In this document: positions 39,131 to 48,175 of the stretch, piece after piece
Layout: each line of letters starts with the position of its first letter
How positions within the stretch are numbered: the first letter of the stretch is position 1
Source of the DNA: Flavobacterium sp. 5
GTDB taxonomy: Bacteria > Bacteroidota > Bacteroidia > Flavobacteriales > Flavobacteriaceae
DNA length: 64,000 nt
Direction of reading: 5' to 3'
NCBI RefSeq assembly: GCF_002813295.1
Contig: NZ_PHUE01000001.1
Span: forward strand, 4,836,001 to 4,900,000
Position numbers and translations under genes: made by a program
The notes under the pieces: generated by a model
The model's database searches: none
The model's input: only the letters and a program-made list of their open reading frames with translations
Told to the model about the DNA's origin: nothing

Positions 39131-39821
39131 ATGTGTAATAATTGACGACGAGCCTTTAGCTATAAAAGTATTACTCAATTATTTTGTGAATTTTTCAGAT
39201 TTTGAAGTAATTGCAACATTTAATAATTCATTAGAAGGGCTTGAATTTATTAATTCTAATACTGTAGACGCCATTTTTTTAGACATTAACATGCCTATGA
39301 TGACAGGATTTGAATTAATAAGTCTACTTGAAAATAAGCCTCGAATTGTTATTACAACAGCTTTTAGAGAATTTGCAGCAGAAAGTTATGATCTCGAAGT
39401 ATTGGATTACTTAGTAAAACCAATCCCGTTACCTCGTTTTATAAAATGTATTCACAAAATTGAAGCTGAACACAATTTAAAAAATAATATTAAAATTGAA
39501 AACCATCGTGTAGAACCACACCTTTTTATCAAAGTTGATAAAAAAATGGTAAAAATTAATATTGACGAAATTCTTTTTATTGAAGGAATGAAAGAATACA
39601 TTAAAGTTGTCACTGCAGAAAAGACATACATAACTCATAAATCACTAACCTCACTAACAGATGAATTACCATCTGATCGTTTTGTCCGCATTCATAAATC
39701 ATATACGATTGCATTAAACAAAGTAAAATCTATAGAGGGTAATAGAATTCAGATTTTATCCTACACAATTCCTATAGGTAGAAATTACAGTAAGGAAGTT
39801 AAAAGTAAAATTTTAGAGTAA
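39120..39821 (+). CDS. LytTR-family response regulator
   Basis: This 233-residue protein has an N-terminal receiver domain with acidic IIDDEP and phosphoacceptor D55 in AIFLDINMPM, and K109 in VLDYLVKP. The C-terminal LytTR DNA-binding domain (about 130-233) contains ILFIEGMKEYIKV and FVRIHKSYTIALNKV. It overlaps the kinase gene by 11 bases. Candidate targets are the 21-bp-spaced repeats upstream of susC, in the nagB leader region and, in partial form, upstream of the MFS gene. Control of chitin genes by this pair is inferred from position and these repeats. Confidence 0.94.
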   Translation: MKIKCVIIDDEPLAIKVLLNYFVNFSDFEVIATFNNSLEGLEFINSNTVDAIFLDINMPMMTGFELISLLENKPRIVITTAFREFAAESYDLEVLDYLVKPIPLPRFIKCIHKIEAEHNLKNNIKIENHRVEPHLFIKVDKKMVKINIDEILFIEGMKEYIKVVTAEKTYITHKSLTSLTDELPSDRFVRIHKSYTIALNKVKSIEGNRIQILSYTIPIGRNYSKEVKSKILE

Positions 39822-40155
39822 AAACTCTCTAAGAATTATACTTTGTTAAAATAACAAAATCAAATCACCACAAAGCCACTTTTAATAAATTATTTGTGTA
39901 TTTATTACACTTAATTTATGATCGGAATTATTCGTTTTTTTAATCAGATCGTTACAAAAAAAACTATTCTATATCGTTATATTACTTAGTAAATAGTAAT
40001 AAAAATACCATTTGTTGACAAAATAATGTCGTTTATTTAAAAGTGAAAAACTTTACCTCCTAAAATTTTTTTTTAAAATTCTTAACAAATATATTTACAG
40101 TCTTGCAGCATCAAAAAAATTAATAATAACCAAAAAAAAATTAAATTTTTAAATT
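39822..40155. other. Intergenic region upstream of the MFS gene
   Basis: These 334 bases carry no ORF. A short inverted repeat TTTGTTA-N3-TAACAAA lies near 39842. A partial match to the susC repeat element spans about 40007-40040. TCTTGCAGCAT (40101-40111) also occurs in the nagB leader region near 32955-32966. No clear TAnnTTTG was found. Confidence 0.55.
40007..40040 (+). promoter_or_regulatory. Partial LytTR-like operator upstream of the MFS gene
   Basis: The proximal half (40020-40040) agrees with the proximal susC repeat and its flank at 18 of 21 positions, sharing AAAATAATGT. The distal half is weak, about 7 of 13 positions. Confidence 0.45.
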
Positions 40156-41631
40156 ATGAGTTCAGAAAATGTGCAAACCAAATGGGGACAGTTTATCTCT
40201 TTGATAATCGTCTTCTTTTTTTGGGGTTTTGTTGGTTCGGCCAATGATATCTTAATCCCAGTTTTTAAAAAAGTTTTTACTTTATCACAAGTCCAATCAC
40301 AATTAGTTGCTTGGGCATTTTATGCTGCTTATTTTGTAGGATCAATAATATTCTTCCTAGTTTCTTTAAAATCTGATGTTTTACAAAAATTTGGATATAA
40401 AAAAACCCTTTCAGCAGGATTGATTCTTTCTGCAATTGGATCATTTTTATTCGTTCCAGCTGCCACAATGGAAAGTTTTCCTTTCTTTTTGACAGCACTA
40501 TTTACTGTAGGTTTAGGATTCTCTATTCAACAGATTGTAGCAAATCCATTAGCAATTAAAATGGGAAGTCCACAAACAGGAGCACATCGTTTGACATTAG
40601 CAGGAGGTGTTAACTCTTTTGGAACCACTATTGGTGCAATCTTATTAGGAATAGCTCTTTTTGGAATGGGTGATAACAAAAAAACAAACCTTTCTTTAGA
40701 AGATATCAAATTACCATTTATAATTTTAGGACTTGCCTTTATCCTAGTTGCGATTTTTATGAACTTTTCTAAAATCGAAGATCCTGCTAAAGCAGATGAA
40801 GAAGAAGCTATAATTGAACACAAACATGCTAAATTTAGCATTTTAGACTACCCTCAATTATATTTAGGAATGTTAGGTATCTTTATTTATGTTGGTACAG
40901 AAGTTACGATCATTAGTAACTTACCTGCTTTATTAAAAACCCATGAATTTGGCGGTATCTTAGAAGATGCTATTGCTCCTTTCATTGCGCTATACTGGGG
41001 AAGTTTAATGATCGGTCGTTGGAATGGTGGTGTTAATGTTTTCAACACTTCCAATTTAGTAAATATTGCTCTTAAATTTATTGTACCTGCTTTAGGATTT
41101 GGAGTTATTATTGGAGCTAACATTTTTGCTGCTCATGACGTTTCTTCATTCTATATTTACCCAATCTGGATTTTACTTTTTATTGCAGTAAGTTTTGTTG
41201 GTGGTAAAAATGCTGGAAAAACATTAATGCTTTTTGGAATATCAGGTTTATTAATGATGGTAGCTGGATTAATTTGTCCAGACCCAAGTATTGCTAAATT
41301 CTTCTTTATATCTGGTGGATTATTTTTATCAATTATGTGGCCATCTATTTTCGATTTAGCCATTGCTGGTTTAGGAAAAAACACTGGAAAAGCATCTTCT
41401 TTCTTAATCATGATGATTCTTGGTGGTGGTGTAGTTCCACTTGTACAAGGAAGTATTTGTGATTTAGATTTAACTAATCCAAACGGAATATGCGGTATTA
41501 GTTATACACACTTTTCATATATTGTACCACTTATTGGTTTTGCCTATTTAGCATTTTACGGTTTTTATTGCCCTAAAATATTGAAAAAACAAGGAGTAAG
41601 TCATGTTCAAAGCGAAGGCGGAGGTCATTAA
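40156..41631 (+). CDS. MFS sugar permease of the chitin locus (probable GlcNAc uptake)
   Basis: This 491-residue protein has about twelve hydrophobic segments and no signal peptide. Its beginning (FISLIIVFFFWGFVGSANDI) resembles FucP/GluP-type MFS sugar:H+ symporters and Bacteroidota GlcNAc permeases of the NagP type. A hydrophilic loop near residues 205-230 separates the two halves, and the C-terminus is short and soluble. It would carry GlcNAc or chitobiose across the inner membrane for the NagB pathway. The substrate is inferred from locus context. Confidence 0.85.
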   Translation: MSSENVQTKWGQFISLIIVFFFWGFVGSANDILIPVFKKVFTLSQVQSQLVAWAFYAAYFVGSIIFFLVSLKSDVLQKFGYKKTLSAGLILSAIGSFLFVPAATMESFPFFLTALFTVGLGFSIQQIVANPLAIKMGSPQTGAHRLTLAGGVNSFGTTIGAILLGIALFGMGDNKKTNLSLEDIKLPFIILGLAFILVAIFMNFSKIEDPAKADEEEAIIEHKHAKFSILDYPQLYLGMLGIFIYVGTEVTIISNLPALLKTHEFGGILEDAIAPFIALYWGSLMIGRWNGGVNVFNTSNLVNIALKFIVPALGFGVIIGANIFAAHDVSSFYIYPIWILLFIAVSFVGGKNAGKTLMLFGISGLLMMVAGLICPDPSIAKFFFISGGLFLSIMWPSIFDLAIAGLGKNTGKASSFLIMMILGGGVVPLVQGSICDLDLTNPNGICGISYTHFSYIVPLIGFAYLAFYGFYCPKILKKQGVSHVQSEGGGH

Positions 41632-41658
41632 AAATTTCTAAAAAAGAACAAAAATATT

Positions 41659-41684
41659 AAAGCCCCATTAAAAAATGGGGCTTT
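41659..41684 (+). terminator. Terminator of the MFS gene
   Basis: An 11-bp stem (AAAGCCCCATT / AATGGGGCTTT) with a 4-base loop is followed by a T-run. Confidence 0.92.
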
Positions 41685-41792
41685 TTTTTATCCTTTTCCA
41701 AATCGCTGAGAATCGCATAAAAAAAAACATTTTGAACTCAGTTTCAAATATCGTAAAATCCATACTTACAAAATCTACACGTGAATCCACAA

Positions 41793-41820
41793 AAAAACCT
41801 CATTGTTACATGAGGTTTTT
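41793..41820 (-). terminator. Terminator of the transaldolase-like gene
   Basis: An 11-bp inverted repeat (AAAAACCTCAT / ATGAGGTTTTT) with a 6-base loop lies downstream of the minus-strand stop codon, followed by T7 on that strand. Confidence 0.88.
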
Positions 41821-41844
41821 AAAATAGATAAAATTCTAAAAATC

Positions 41845-42501
41845 TTATTTATTTCCTTTTTCAAAATCAGCAACAAACTGTGCCAATCCAATATCAGTTA
41901 AAGGGTGTTTCAATAAACCATAAATAGCAGAAAGAGGTCCAGTCATTACATCAGCACCAAGTTTCGCGCAATTTACAATATGCATAGTATGACGCACAGA
42001 AGCAGCCAAAATTTCAGTTTCATAACCGTAGTTATCATATATCAAACGAATTTCTTCAATAAGTCCTAAACCATCTGTAGAAATATCATCTAAACGTCCA
42101 ATAAAAGGAGAAACATAAGTTGCACCCGCTTTAGCAGCCAATAAAGCTTGACCAGCTGAGAATACAAGAGTTACGTTTGTTTTAATTCCTTTATCAGAAA
42201 AATATTTAGCAGCCATTACACCTTCTTTTGTCATTGGCAATTTAACAACGATTTGCTCGTGTAAATCTGCCAACTCCTCACCTTCTTTGATCATTCCATC
42301 GTAATCCAAAGCATTTACTTCAGCACTTACATCACCATCAACCAAATTACAGATATCAACATAATGTTTCAAAATATTGTTTTTTCCTGTAATTCCTTCT
42401 TTAGCCATCAAGGATGGATTTGTCGTTACACCATCTAAAACACCTAATGCTTGTGCTTCTTTAATTTGAGCTAAATTAGCTGTATCAATAAAAAATTTCA
42501 T
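41845..42501 (-). CDS. fsa: Transaldolase/fructose-6-phosphate aldolase family protein
   Basis: This 218-residue protein is of the short transaldolase class. It has [16 protein letters not shown] at the start, [13 protein letters not shown], the Schiff-base lysine in IVVKLPMT (K87), and [19 protein letters not shown]. The family includes both true transaldolases and fructose-6-phosphate aldolases, which sequence alone does not separate well. It is a single-gene unit with its own terminator. The upstream SDR gene is 100 bases away on the same strand. Confidence 0.88.
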   Translation of the reverse strand: MKFFIDTANLAQIKEAQALGVLDGVTTNPSLMAKEGITGKNNILKHYVDICNLVDGDVSAEVNALDYDGMIKEGEELADLHEQIVVKLPMTKEGVMAAKYFSDKGIKTNVTLVFSAGQALLAAKAGATYVSPFIGRLDDISTDGLGLIEEIRLIYDNYGYETEILAASVRHTMHIVNCAKLGADVMTGPLSAIYGLLKHPLTDIGLAQFVADFEKGNK

Positions 42502-42601
42502 AATATATATTTATTTAATTGTGTTCTTATCTTAATGAGGTCGCGCTATCTATACTACTTCAGTAGTTTACTTTTCTACCTCACACAAATTCGGTGCAAA
42601 A

Positions 42602-43405
42602 TTACAATTTATAATGATTCATCAACATTTTTTCATATACTTTATCTGGAAGTATTCTTTTCAATACAATAGAAAATTTTTGCATAAAAGCACCAACCTT
42701 ATAATGAACTTTGGGACTTGGGTTTTCAATAATTGTAAATACAGCTTCAGCCATTTCATTTGGATTACTTCCCGAATCCACATGTTCATCCATAGTTTTT
42801 AGGTTATTCCCATATGATAATTCATAAGCAGAACCCTTAATTACAGGTGCATGAAAACGACCAGCAGCTATGTTTGTTGCAAAATCACCCGGAGCTATAT
42901 TTGTAATTTGAATTCCAAATGACTTTACTTCCATACGCAATGCTTCAGTAATTAATTCCAAAGCTCCTTTTGAAGCTGAATAAATACTTCTATATGGCAA
43001 GCCCATATACCCTGCAATTGAAGTAATATTAATAATCAGTCCCGATTGTTGCGAACGCATTTGCGGCAATGCAGCTTTTATTACTTCTATAGGACCAAAA
43101 AAATTGGTTTCAAAATTGTTTTTAATTTCTTCCATCGGAATTTCTTCCAAAGGTCCAGTAATACCAACTCCAGCATTATTAATTACAACATCCAATCTTC
43201 CTGAAACTGCTATTACTTTAGCCACAGCGGTCTGAATTGAATCTACATTTCTAACATCCAAAGCAATTAATGGAAAAATAGAATTTACAATTCGTTCTGG
43301 ATTTCTACTTGTTCCATACACCACAAATCCTTTATGATGCAAAAATTCCCCAATAGATTTCCCAATTCCCGAAGAACCTCCTGTAATTAAAACAACTTTA
43401 CTCAT
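42602..43405 (-). CDS. SDR family NAD(P)-dependent oxidoreductase
   Basis: This 267-residue Rossmann-fold protein has the cofactor motif TGGSSGIGKSIG, NNAGVG, and the catalytic YSASK with an upstream serine in NITSIAG. An Arg near the first beta-alpha-beta unit (TSRNPER) suggests NADP(H). It resembles classical short-chain dehydrogenases such as those acting on ketones or fatty acyl derivatives, but the substrate cannot be told. It lies just downstream of the SRP RNA terminator. Confidence 0.88.
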   Translation of the reverse strand: MSKVVLITGGSSGIGKSIGEFLHHKGFVVYGTSRNPERIVNSIFPLIALDVRNVDSIQTAVAKVIAVSGRLDVVINNAGVGITGPLEEIPMEEIKNNFETNFFGPIEVIKAALPQMRSQQSGLIINITSIAGYMGLPYRSIYSASKGALELITEALRMEVKSFGIQITNIAPGDFATNIAAGRFHAPVIKGSAYELSYGNNLKTMDEHVDSGSNPNEMAEAVFTIIENPSPKVHYKVGAFMQKFSIVLKRILPDKVYEKMLMNHYKL

Positions 43406-43450
43406 GGTTTAATTTATAAATTCATATTACTTTAGAAATGCCTAAAAATA

Positions 43451-43472
43451 AAAAAATCCTCCCGAAGGAAGA
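43451..43472 (-). terminator. Terminator downstream of the SRP RNA
   Basis: On the minus strand TCTTCC-TTCG-GGAGGA forms a stem with a stable cUUCGg loop (one G-U pair), followed by a T-run. It separates the SRP RNA from the SDR gene. Confidence 0.75.
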
Positions 43473-43507
43473 CTACTTTTGTATAATTCTTGTAAAAATA
43501 AAAAAAA

Positions 43508-43602
43508 TGGCAAGCGATCTACATCGCACCGCTCAACCACGTACCCTTGCTATGTTCCCATCCTGGGGGAGTCTGCAGGAGCTGGTCGTGTAGGACTTGC
43601 CA
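43508..43602 (-). ncRNA. ffs: Small bacterial signal recognition particle RNA (4.5S type)
   Basis: On the minus strand a 95-nt segment starts TGGCAAGTCC and ends GCTTGCCA, so the ends pair. Its middle contains CTCCCCCAGG, GGGAACATAGC and AAGGGTA, the conserved asymmetric-loop and tetraloop region bound by Ffh. It ends at a T-rich stretch. The length fits the small SRP RNA lacking an Alu domain. The short minus-strand ORF crossing it is spurious. Confidence 0.9.
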
Positions 43603-43605
43603 GTG

Positions 43606-43635
43606 CAAATATACAACCTTTTTATATTTTTGCAA
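43606..43635 (-). promoter_or_regulatory. Promoter of the SRP RNA
   Basis: On the minus strand TATATTTG (43606-43613) is a perfect TAnnTTTG. A TTG (43633-43635) lies 19 bases upstream, the expected Bacteroidota -33/-7 spacing. Transcription would start at or next to the RNA 5' end. Confidence 0.85.
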
Positions 43636-43689
43636 GCGCTTTGCTCTAATAAAATAACGTTGTATATTGGTCTTTTTAAATTATAAACC

Positions 43690-44739
43690 ATGAAAAAACA
43701 TAACTTCTTAATTGCCATTTTATTAGGAATCACATTAATTGGATGTGGAGACACAAAAAAAGGTGAAAATTCTTTGTTCACTATTGATGATTCAGCTTTT
43801 CCAGTTCATTTTACCTCTCCAGAATCAGTTTCTATTGGTATTTTAAATCCAAATTCGAAAGAAATTGACAGTATTGCTTACTTTGTAAACGACAAAAAAG
43901 TGGGAAGTACAAAAGGGTCTGAAAAACTCAAATTTGAATTAAAAGATCAAAAATTAGGATATCAATACTTAAAAGCTACTGCTTATTTTGGATCAGATTC
44001 ATCTGATGCTACTAAAAGAATTGAATTGGTTTCAAACATTACCCCAAAATTATTGAAATATAAAATCATTAATACCTATCCTCACGATACAACATCCTTT
44101 ACCGAGGGTCTGGAGTTTCATGACGATGTTTTATTTGAAAGTACTGGACAAAAAGGAGATTCTTATTTAAGAAAATACGATTATAAAACAGGGAAAATCA
44201 TTAAACAAATTGATTTAGATTCTATGTATTTTGGAGAAGGAATTACTTTCATCAACGGTAAATTATTTCAACTAACTTGGCAAGAAAAAACAGGTTTTAT
44301 CTATGATGCAAAAACTTTAAAGCTTGAAAAAACTTTTAAATTTGATAAAAATATTGAAGGTTGGGGAATGACAAATGACGGAAAATATATTTATCAGTCA
44401 GACGGAACTGAAAAAATATGGAAAATGGATCCAGCTACTCAAAAACTAATTGATTACATCAATGTATACTCAGGTGATTCAAAAATAAAAGCTGTTAATG
44501 AACTTGAATTAATTGAAGGGAAATTCTACACTAATGTTTTCGAAAAAGACGCCATTGCTGTTGTAAATCCTAATACTGGAGCTGTAGAAGGAATTTTAGA
44601 TATGTCTGGTTTACGTAAATTTTTAAATGTTAAACCTACAGATGTTTTAAACGGAATTGCTTACAATCCTAAAACTAAAACAATTTTTGTAACAGGGAAA
44701 AACTGGAACAAAATGTTCGAGATAACAGTTTTTGAATAA
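43690..44739 (+). CDS. Glutaminyl-peptide cyclotransferase lipoprotein (beta-propeller type)
   Basis: This 349-residue protein has a lipoprotein signal with the lipobox LIGC (C19). The body is a five-bladed propeller of the Glu_cyclase_2 family, with YPHDTTSFTEGLEFHDDVLFESTG, YKTGKIIKQIDL, FINGKLFQLTW and NELELIEGKFYTNVF, and WGMTNDGKYIYQSDGT in the middle. Such enzymes cyclise N-terminal glutamine to pyroglutamate, which is frequent on exported Bacteroidota proteins. It lies 7 bases ahead of hutI and probably shares its transcript. Confidence 0.88.
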   Translation: MKKHNFLIAILLGITLIGCGDTKKGENSLFTIDDSAFPVHFTSPESVSIGILNPNSKEIDSIAYFVNDKKVGSTKGSEKLKFELKDQKLGYQYLKATAYFGSDSSDATKRIELVSNITPKLLKYKIINTYPHDTTSFTEGLEFHDDVLFESTGQKGDSYLRKYDYKTGKIIKQIDLDSMYFGEGITFINGKLFQLTWQEKTGFIYDAKTLKLEKTFKFDKNIEGWGMTNDGKYIYQSDGTEKIWKMDPATQKLIDYINVYSGDSKIKAVNELELIEGKFYTNVFEKDAIAVVNPNTGAVEGILDMSGLRKFLNVKPTDVLNGIAYNPKTKTIFVTGKNWNKMFEITVFE

Positions 44740-44746
44740 ATAGAAA

Positions 44747-45985
44747 ATGACAACCCTAATTACCAATATAAAAGAGCTACTTCAGGTTCGGGAAAATTCT
44801 ACACTAAAAGTTGCTGGAGCAGAAATGGCTGTTTTACCAACGATTAAAAATGCCTTTTTATTACTTGAAGACGACCTAATTGCAGATTTTGGAGAAATGA
44901 AAAATTTATCTAAAATTAAAGCTGATAAAGTTATTGATGCTACTGGGAAAATAATTTTGCCCTCTTGGTGTGACAGTCATACACACATTGTGTACGCTGG
45001 CAATCGTGAACAAGAATTCGTGGATCGTATTAACGGAATGACCTATGAAGAAATTGCAAATCGCGGTGGAGGAATATTAAACTCTGCTAAGAAACTAAAC
45101 GAGACCTCGGAAAAAGAAATCTATAATCAATCGAAAGTACGATTGGAAGAAGTAATGCGATTAGGAACCGGTGCAGTCGAAATTAAATCAGGTTACGGAC
45201 TAACCGTTGAAGGAGAACTTAAAATACTTCGCGTGATTCAACAATTAGCACAAAACTATCCTATAACAATAAAAGCTACTTTTCTTGGTGCTCACGCATT
45301 TCCTAGCGCTTTCAAAGATAATAAAAGAGGATATCTTGATTGTATAATCAATGAAATGCTCCCAGAAATAGCCCAAAATAAATTAGCTGATTTCATCGAT
45401 GTTTTTTGTGAAACTGGATATTTTTCAGTTGAAAATACTGAAGAAATAATGCAAGCTGGAATTCGATTTGGTTTAAAACCAAAAATTCACGTCAATCAAT
45501 TCAATTCAATTGGGGGTATTCAAGCTGGTGTAAAATATAATGCTCTTTCAGTAGACCATTTGGAAATCATGAAGCCCGAAGATATTGAAGTTTTAAAAAA
45601 TACTGAAACAATGCCAGTAGCATTGCCTTCTTGCTCCTATTTTTTAAGCATTCCTTATACTCCTGCCCGTGAAATGATTACTGCTGGACTTCCAATTGCG
45701 CTTGCAACTGATTACAATCCTGGTTCTACTCCATCAGGAAATATGAATTTTGTAGTTGCCACAGCCTGTATTAAAATGAAAATGACACCCGAAGAAGCTA
45801 TAAATGCAGCAACCCTTAACGGCGCTTATGCTATGGGAATTTCTAAATCACATGGCAGTATTACAAAAGGTAAAAAAGCCAATTTAATCATCACAAAAAA
45901 AATCTCTTCATATTATCAATTGCCGTATGCTTTTGGTAGTAATTTAATCGAAAGCGTAATTCTAAATGGTCAAATATATCAATAG
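44747..45985 (+). CDS. hutI: Imidazolonepropionase
   Basis: This 412-residue amidohydrolase performs the third step of histidine degradation, opening imidazolonepropionate to formiminoglutamate. The metal site motif is CDSHTHIVYAGNREQEF. Substrate motifs IKSGYGLTVEGELKILR, FLGAHAFPSAFK and ATDYNPGSTPS match the family, and the length is standard. It is followed by a terminator. hutG lies about 1 kb further on the same strand, past an opposing coiled-coil gene. Confidence 0.96.
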   Translation: MTTLITNIKELLQVRENSTLKVAGAEMAVLPTIKNAFLLLEDDLIADFGEMKNLSKIKADKVIDATGKIILPSWCDSHTHIVYAGNREQEFVDRINGMTYEEIANRGGGILNSAKKLNETSEKEIYNQSKVRLEEVMRLGTGAVEIKSGYGLTVEGELKILRVIQQLAQNYPITIKATFLGAHAFPSAFKDNKRGYLDCIINEMLPEIAQNKLADFIDVFCETGYFSVENTEEIMQAGIRFGLKPKIHVNQFNSIGGIQAGVKYNALSVDHLEIMKPEDIEVLKNTETMPVALPSCSYFLSIPYTPAREMITAGLPIALATDYNPGSTPSGNMNFVVATACIKMKMTPEEAINAATLNGAYAMGISKSHGSITKGKKANLIITKKISSYYQLPYAFGSNLIESVILNGQIYQ

Positions 45986-46010
45986 TTTTTTATTAAATTT
46001 AAAACAAAAA

Positions 46011-46044
46011 AAAAGAGCAATATTAATTTAAATATTGCTCTTTT
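46011..46044. terminator. Bidirectional terminator after hutI
   Basis: A 14-bp perfect inverted repeat (arms 46011-46024 and 46031-46044) has A-rich and T-rich outer flanks. It lies between the converging hutI and coiled-coil genes. Confidence 0.9.
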
Positions 46045-46061
46045 CTAGTTTTATATACTAA

Positions 46062-46937
46062 CTATTTCAAAGTAAAATTAGTTGAAGAAACCAATTGATC
46101 TTTATCAAATACATTCACAGCATATACTCCTTTAGCAAAATCTTTACCTGGTAAATCTTGAGAAACTTGTACAGTTTTATTTTCATATTTTACACTTGAA
46201 ACAAAACTGTAAGACAATACTTTTTCACCAAAAGTGATAGTTTTTGACTGACCCAAAACATTGTTTTTACTATCAATTACCTGTACATAATAATCTTTAT
46301 CACCAGATTTCGCAATTGAATTTTCAGCAATAGTAAAACTTATCTTTAAAACATCTGCTCTACTTGCTTTATCTGTAGCAATTTCTTTTCCTGAACTTTT
46401 TAATTTATAAGCCGCAGTTTGCAAATTTAAAATAGATAATTTAGCTCCTTTTTCAACAGTTTTAGATAATTCTTCATTTTGACCAACTAAAACTTCATTG
46501 AATTTTTTAGATTCTCCCAAAACTACAACAGTACTATCACGTTGACTAGTTAAAGTGACATTTTGTTTTTTCAAACCTTCATTTTCTTGCATCAATTCTT
46601 TCATATGCCCTTGCATAGATTTAACTTGATTTTTGTATTTTGACATATCCCCATTTGACTTTTTAAGCTCGTCCATCAAGTTTACCACTTTATCTCTTTC
46701 TTGCAACAATTCTTCAGACATTGATGTGTTTTCTGCAATTGCAGCATCATAAGTAGCTTTAAGGTCTTGTAAATCTTTCATAACAGATTCTTTCTCAGAA
46801 CCAGTTTTTACAATTTCACTGTGAACTGCATCAACTTCTGAAGACATCTTAAAAATATAAACTAAACTTCCAACTAATAAAATAGCCAAAACAGCTATGA
46901 CAGCTTTTAGACTTGAATTGTTTTTTTGATTTTCCAT
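46062..46937 (-). CDS. Membrane-anchored coiled-coil protein of unknown function
   Basis: This 291-residue protein has a short cytoplasmic start (MENQKNNSSLK), one membrane helix (about 13-30), and a long heptad-type coiled coil (about 31-165). A compact beta-rich C-terminal domain follows (about 190-291), with DYYVQVIDSKNNVLGQSKTI and GVYAVNVFDKDQLV. No catalytic motif is present. It may be a periplasmic or envelope scaffold. It is divergent from hutG, with its promoter candidate at 46960-46985. Confidence 0.75.
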   Translation of the reverse strand: MENQKNNSSLKAVIAVLAILLVGSLVYIFKMSSEVDAVHSEIVKTGSEKESVMKDLQDLKATYDAAIAENTSMSEELLQERDKVVNLMDELKKSNGDMSKYKNQVKSMQGHMKELMQENEGLKKQNVTLTSQRDSTVVVLGESKKFNEVLVGQNEELSKTVEKGAKLSILNLQTAAYKLKSSGKEIATDKASRADVLKISFTIAENSIAKSGDKDYYVQVIDSKNNVLGQSKTITFGEKVLSYSFVSSVKYENKTVQVSQDLPGKDFAKGVYAVNVFDKDQLVSSTNFTLK

Positions 46938-46959
46938 GTTAAAATATTATTGTTTTTTA

Positions 46960-46985
46960 CAAATTTAATAATATATATAACGCAA
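46960..46985 (-). promoter_or_regulatory. Promoter candidate of the coiled-coil gene
   Basis: The minus strand has TAAATTTG (46960-46967), matching TAnnTTTG, with TTG (46983-46985) 15 bases upstream, slightly short spacing. Confidence 0.55.
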
Positions 46986-47001
46986 CTTAGCCCAATTATA
47001 T

Positions 47002-47009
47002 TATTTTTG
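47002..47009 (+). promoter_or_regulatory. -7 box of hutG
   Basis: TATTTTTG matches TAnnTTTG and lies 15 bases before the ATG at 47025. This excludes the far upstream in-frame ATG at 46926. Confidence 0.5.
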
Positions 47010-47024
47010 AAAAATATTTTTTTT

Positions 47025-48065
47025 ATGGAAAAGCTTATCATATTCAGTATTAACGACCTAGCTAAAATCACCAATCATAGAAGTGGTGAAATTAAATTTG
47101 GCGAGAAAATACTTGTTGTTCCCAAAGATACCGACCCATTCGATTTTATAAAAAACAGTGAAGCAAAATTCGTTTTATTTGGAATCCCAGAAGACATCGG
47201 AGTTCGAGCCAATTACGGGAGACCTGGAGCGGCATCAGCATGGCAAAGTGCTATAAAAAGTATAGCTAATATTCAACACAATCGTTTTTCAAAAGGGAAT
47301 CAAATCATTGTTTTAGGACATCTTAATGTTCAACAAGAAATGAAAGAAGTAGAACATCTCGATTTTAATGATATCGATGATCGTTCTAAACTAAGCCAAT
47401 TAGTTGAAAAAATTGATAAAGAAGTATCTCATATTATATGCAAAATCATTCAATCGGGTAAAATCCCAATAGTTATTGGTGGTGGACATAACAACTCTTA
47501 TGGAAACATAAAAGGAGCAGCTTTAGCAAAAGGAAAAGCCATAAATGCTATCAATTTTGATGCTCATTCAGATTTTAGAATCTTAGAAGGTCGCCACAGT
47601 GGAAATGGCTTTTCATATGCTTTCGAAGAAGGTTTTCTGAAAAAATATTTCATTTTTGGTCTTCATGAAAATTACACTTCAAAAAGTGTATTGGATATTA
47701 TAAAAAAAATTGAAGATCGTGTACGATACAATACTTATGACAGCGTTAATATTAGAAAAGAAAAAGTTTTTTCTGAAGAAATGCTCGCTGCTCTAGATTT
47801 TATCAAAAATGATCCTTATGGAATCGAAATTGATTTAGATGCCATTCCAAATATAGCAAGTAGTGCGATGACTTTAAGCGGATTTTCAATCGAAGAGCTT
47901 CGTCAATTTGTTTCTTTTTTTGCTAAAAATAAGAATGCAGCCTATTTACATATTTGTGAAGGAGCTCCAGATTTAGGAGAAGATAAAAACAATCATTTAA
48001 TTGGTAAACTCATTGGTTATTTAGTAACTGATTTTATGAAATCACATAACTCTATTGCAACATAA
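47025..48065 (+). CDS. hutG: Formimidoylglutamase (arginase family)
   Basis: Starting at 47025 (MEKLIIFSINDL) gives 346 residues. The longer frame from 46926 would add a hydrophobic, low-complexity leader overlapping the opposing gene. Manganese-binding motifs are IGGGHNNSYGN, NFDAHSDFR and EIDLDAIPN. The last replaces the usual DxDxxDP of arginases, with the two metal aspartates replaced by E/D positions. With hutI nearby, formimidoylglutamase fits better than arginase or agmatinase. It splits formiminoglutamate to glutamate and formamide. Confidence 0.85.
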   Translation: MEKLIIFSINDLAKITNHRSGEIKFGEKILVVPKDTDPFDFIKNSEAKFVLFGIPEDIGVRANYGRPGAASAWQSAIKSIANIQHNRFSKGNQIIVLGHLNVQQEMKEVEHLDFNDIDDRSKLSQLVEKIDKEVSHIICKIIQSGKIPIVIGGGHNNSYGNIKGAALAKGKAINAINFDAHSDFRILEGRHSGNGFSYAFEEGFLKKYFIFGLHENYTSKSVLDIIKKIEDRVRYNTYDSVNIRKEKVFSEEMLAALDFIKNDPYGIEIDLDAIPNIASSAMTLSGFSIEELRQFVSFFAKNKNAAYLHICEGAPDLGEDKNNHLIGKLIGYLVTDFMKSHNSIAT

Positions 48066-48103
48066 ATTGCGAAACATTACTTACTTAAATTCAAAATAAT
48101 TTT

Positions 48104-48129
48104 CATCCAAAATAATAACACTATCTTTG
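48104..48129 (+). promoter_or_regulatory. Promoter of the DEAD-box helicase gene
   Basis: TATCTTTG (48122-48129) is a perfect TAnnTTTG. A TTTC at about 48101-48104 lies 17 bases upstream as a -33-like element. The ATG at 48176 is about 45 bases downstream. Confidence 0.65.
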
Positions 48130-48175
48130 CGGCCTTATCTATGTACTAAATACAAGATATTTTAATATCAAAAAT

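Noticed and set aside
39842..39858. TTTGTTA-N3-TAACAAA hairpin after the response regulator as a terminator
   Set aside because: The stem is only 7 bp, all but one A-T, with no T-run.
43533..43781. 82-residue minus-strand ORF across the SRP RNA
   Set aside because: It overlaps a well-supported SRP RNA and the N-terminus of the glutaminyl cyclase gene and has no family features.
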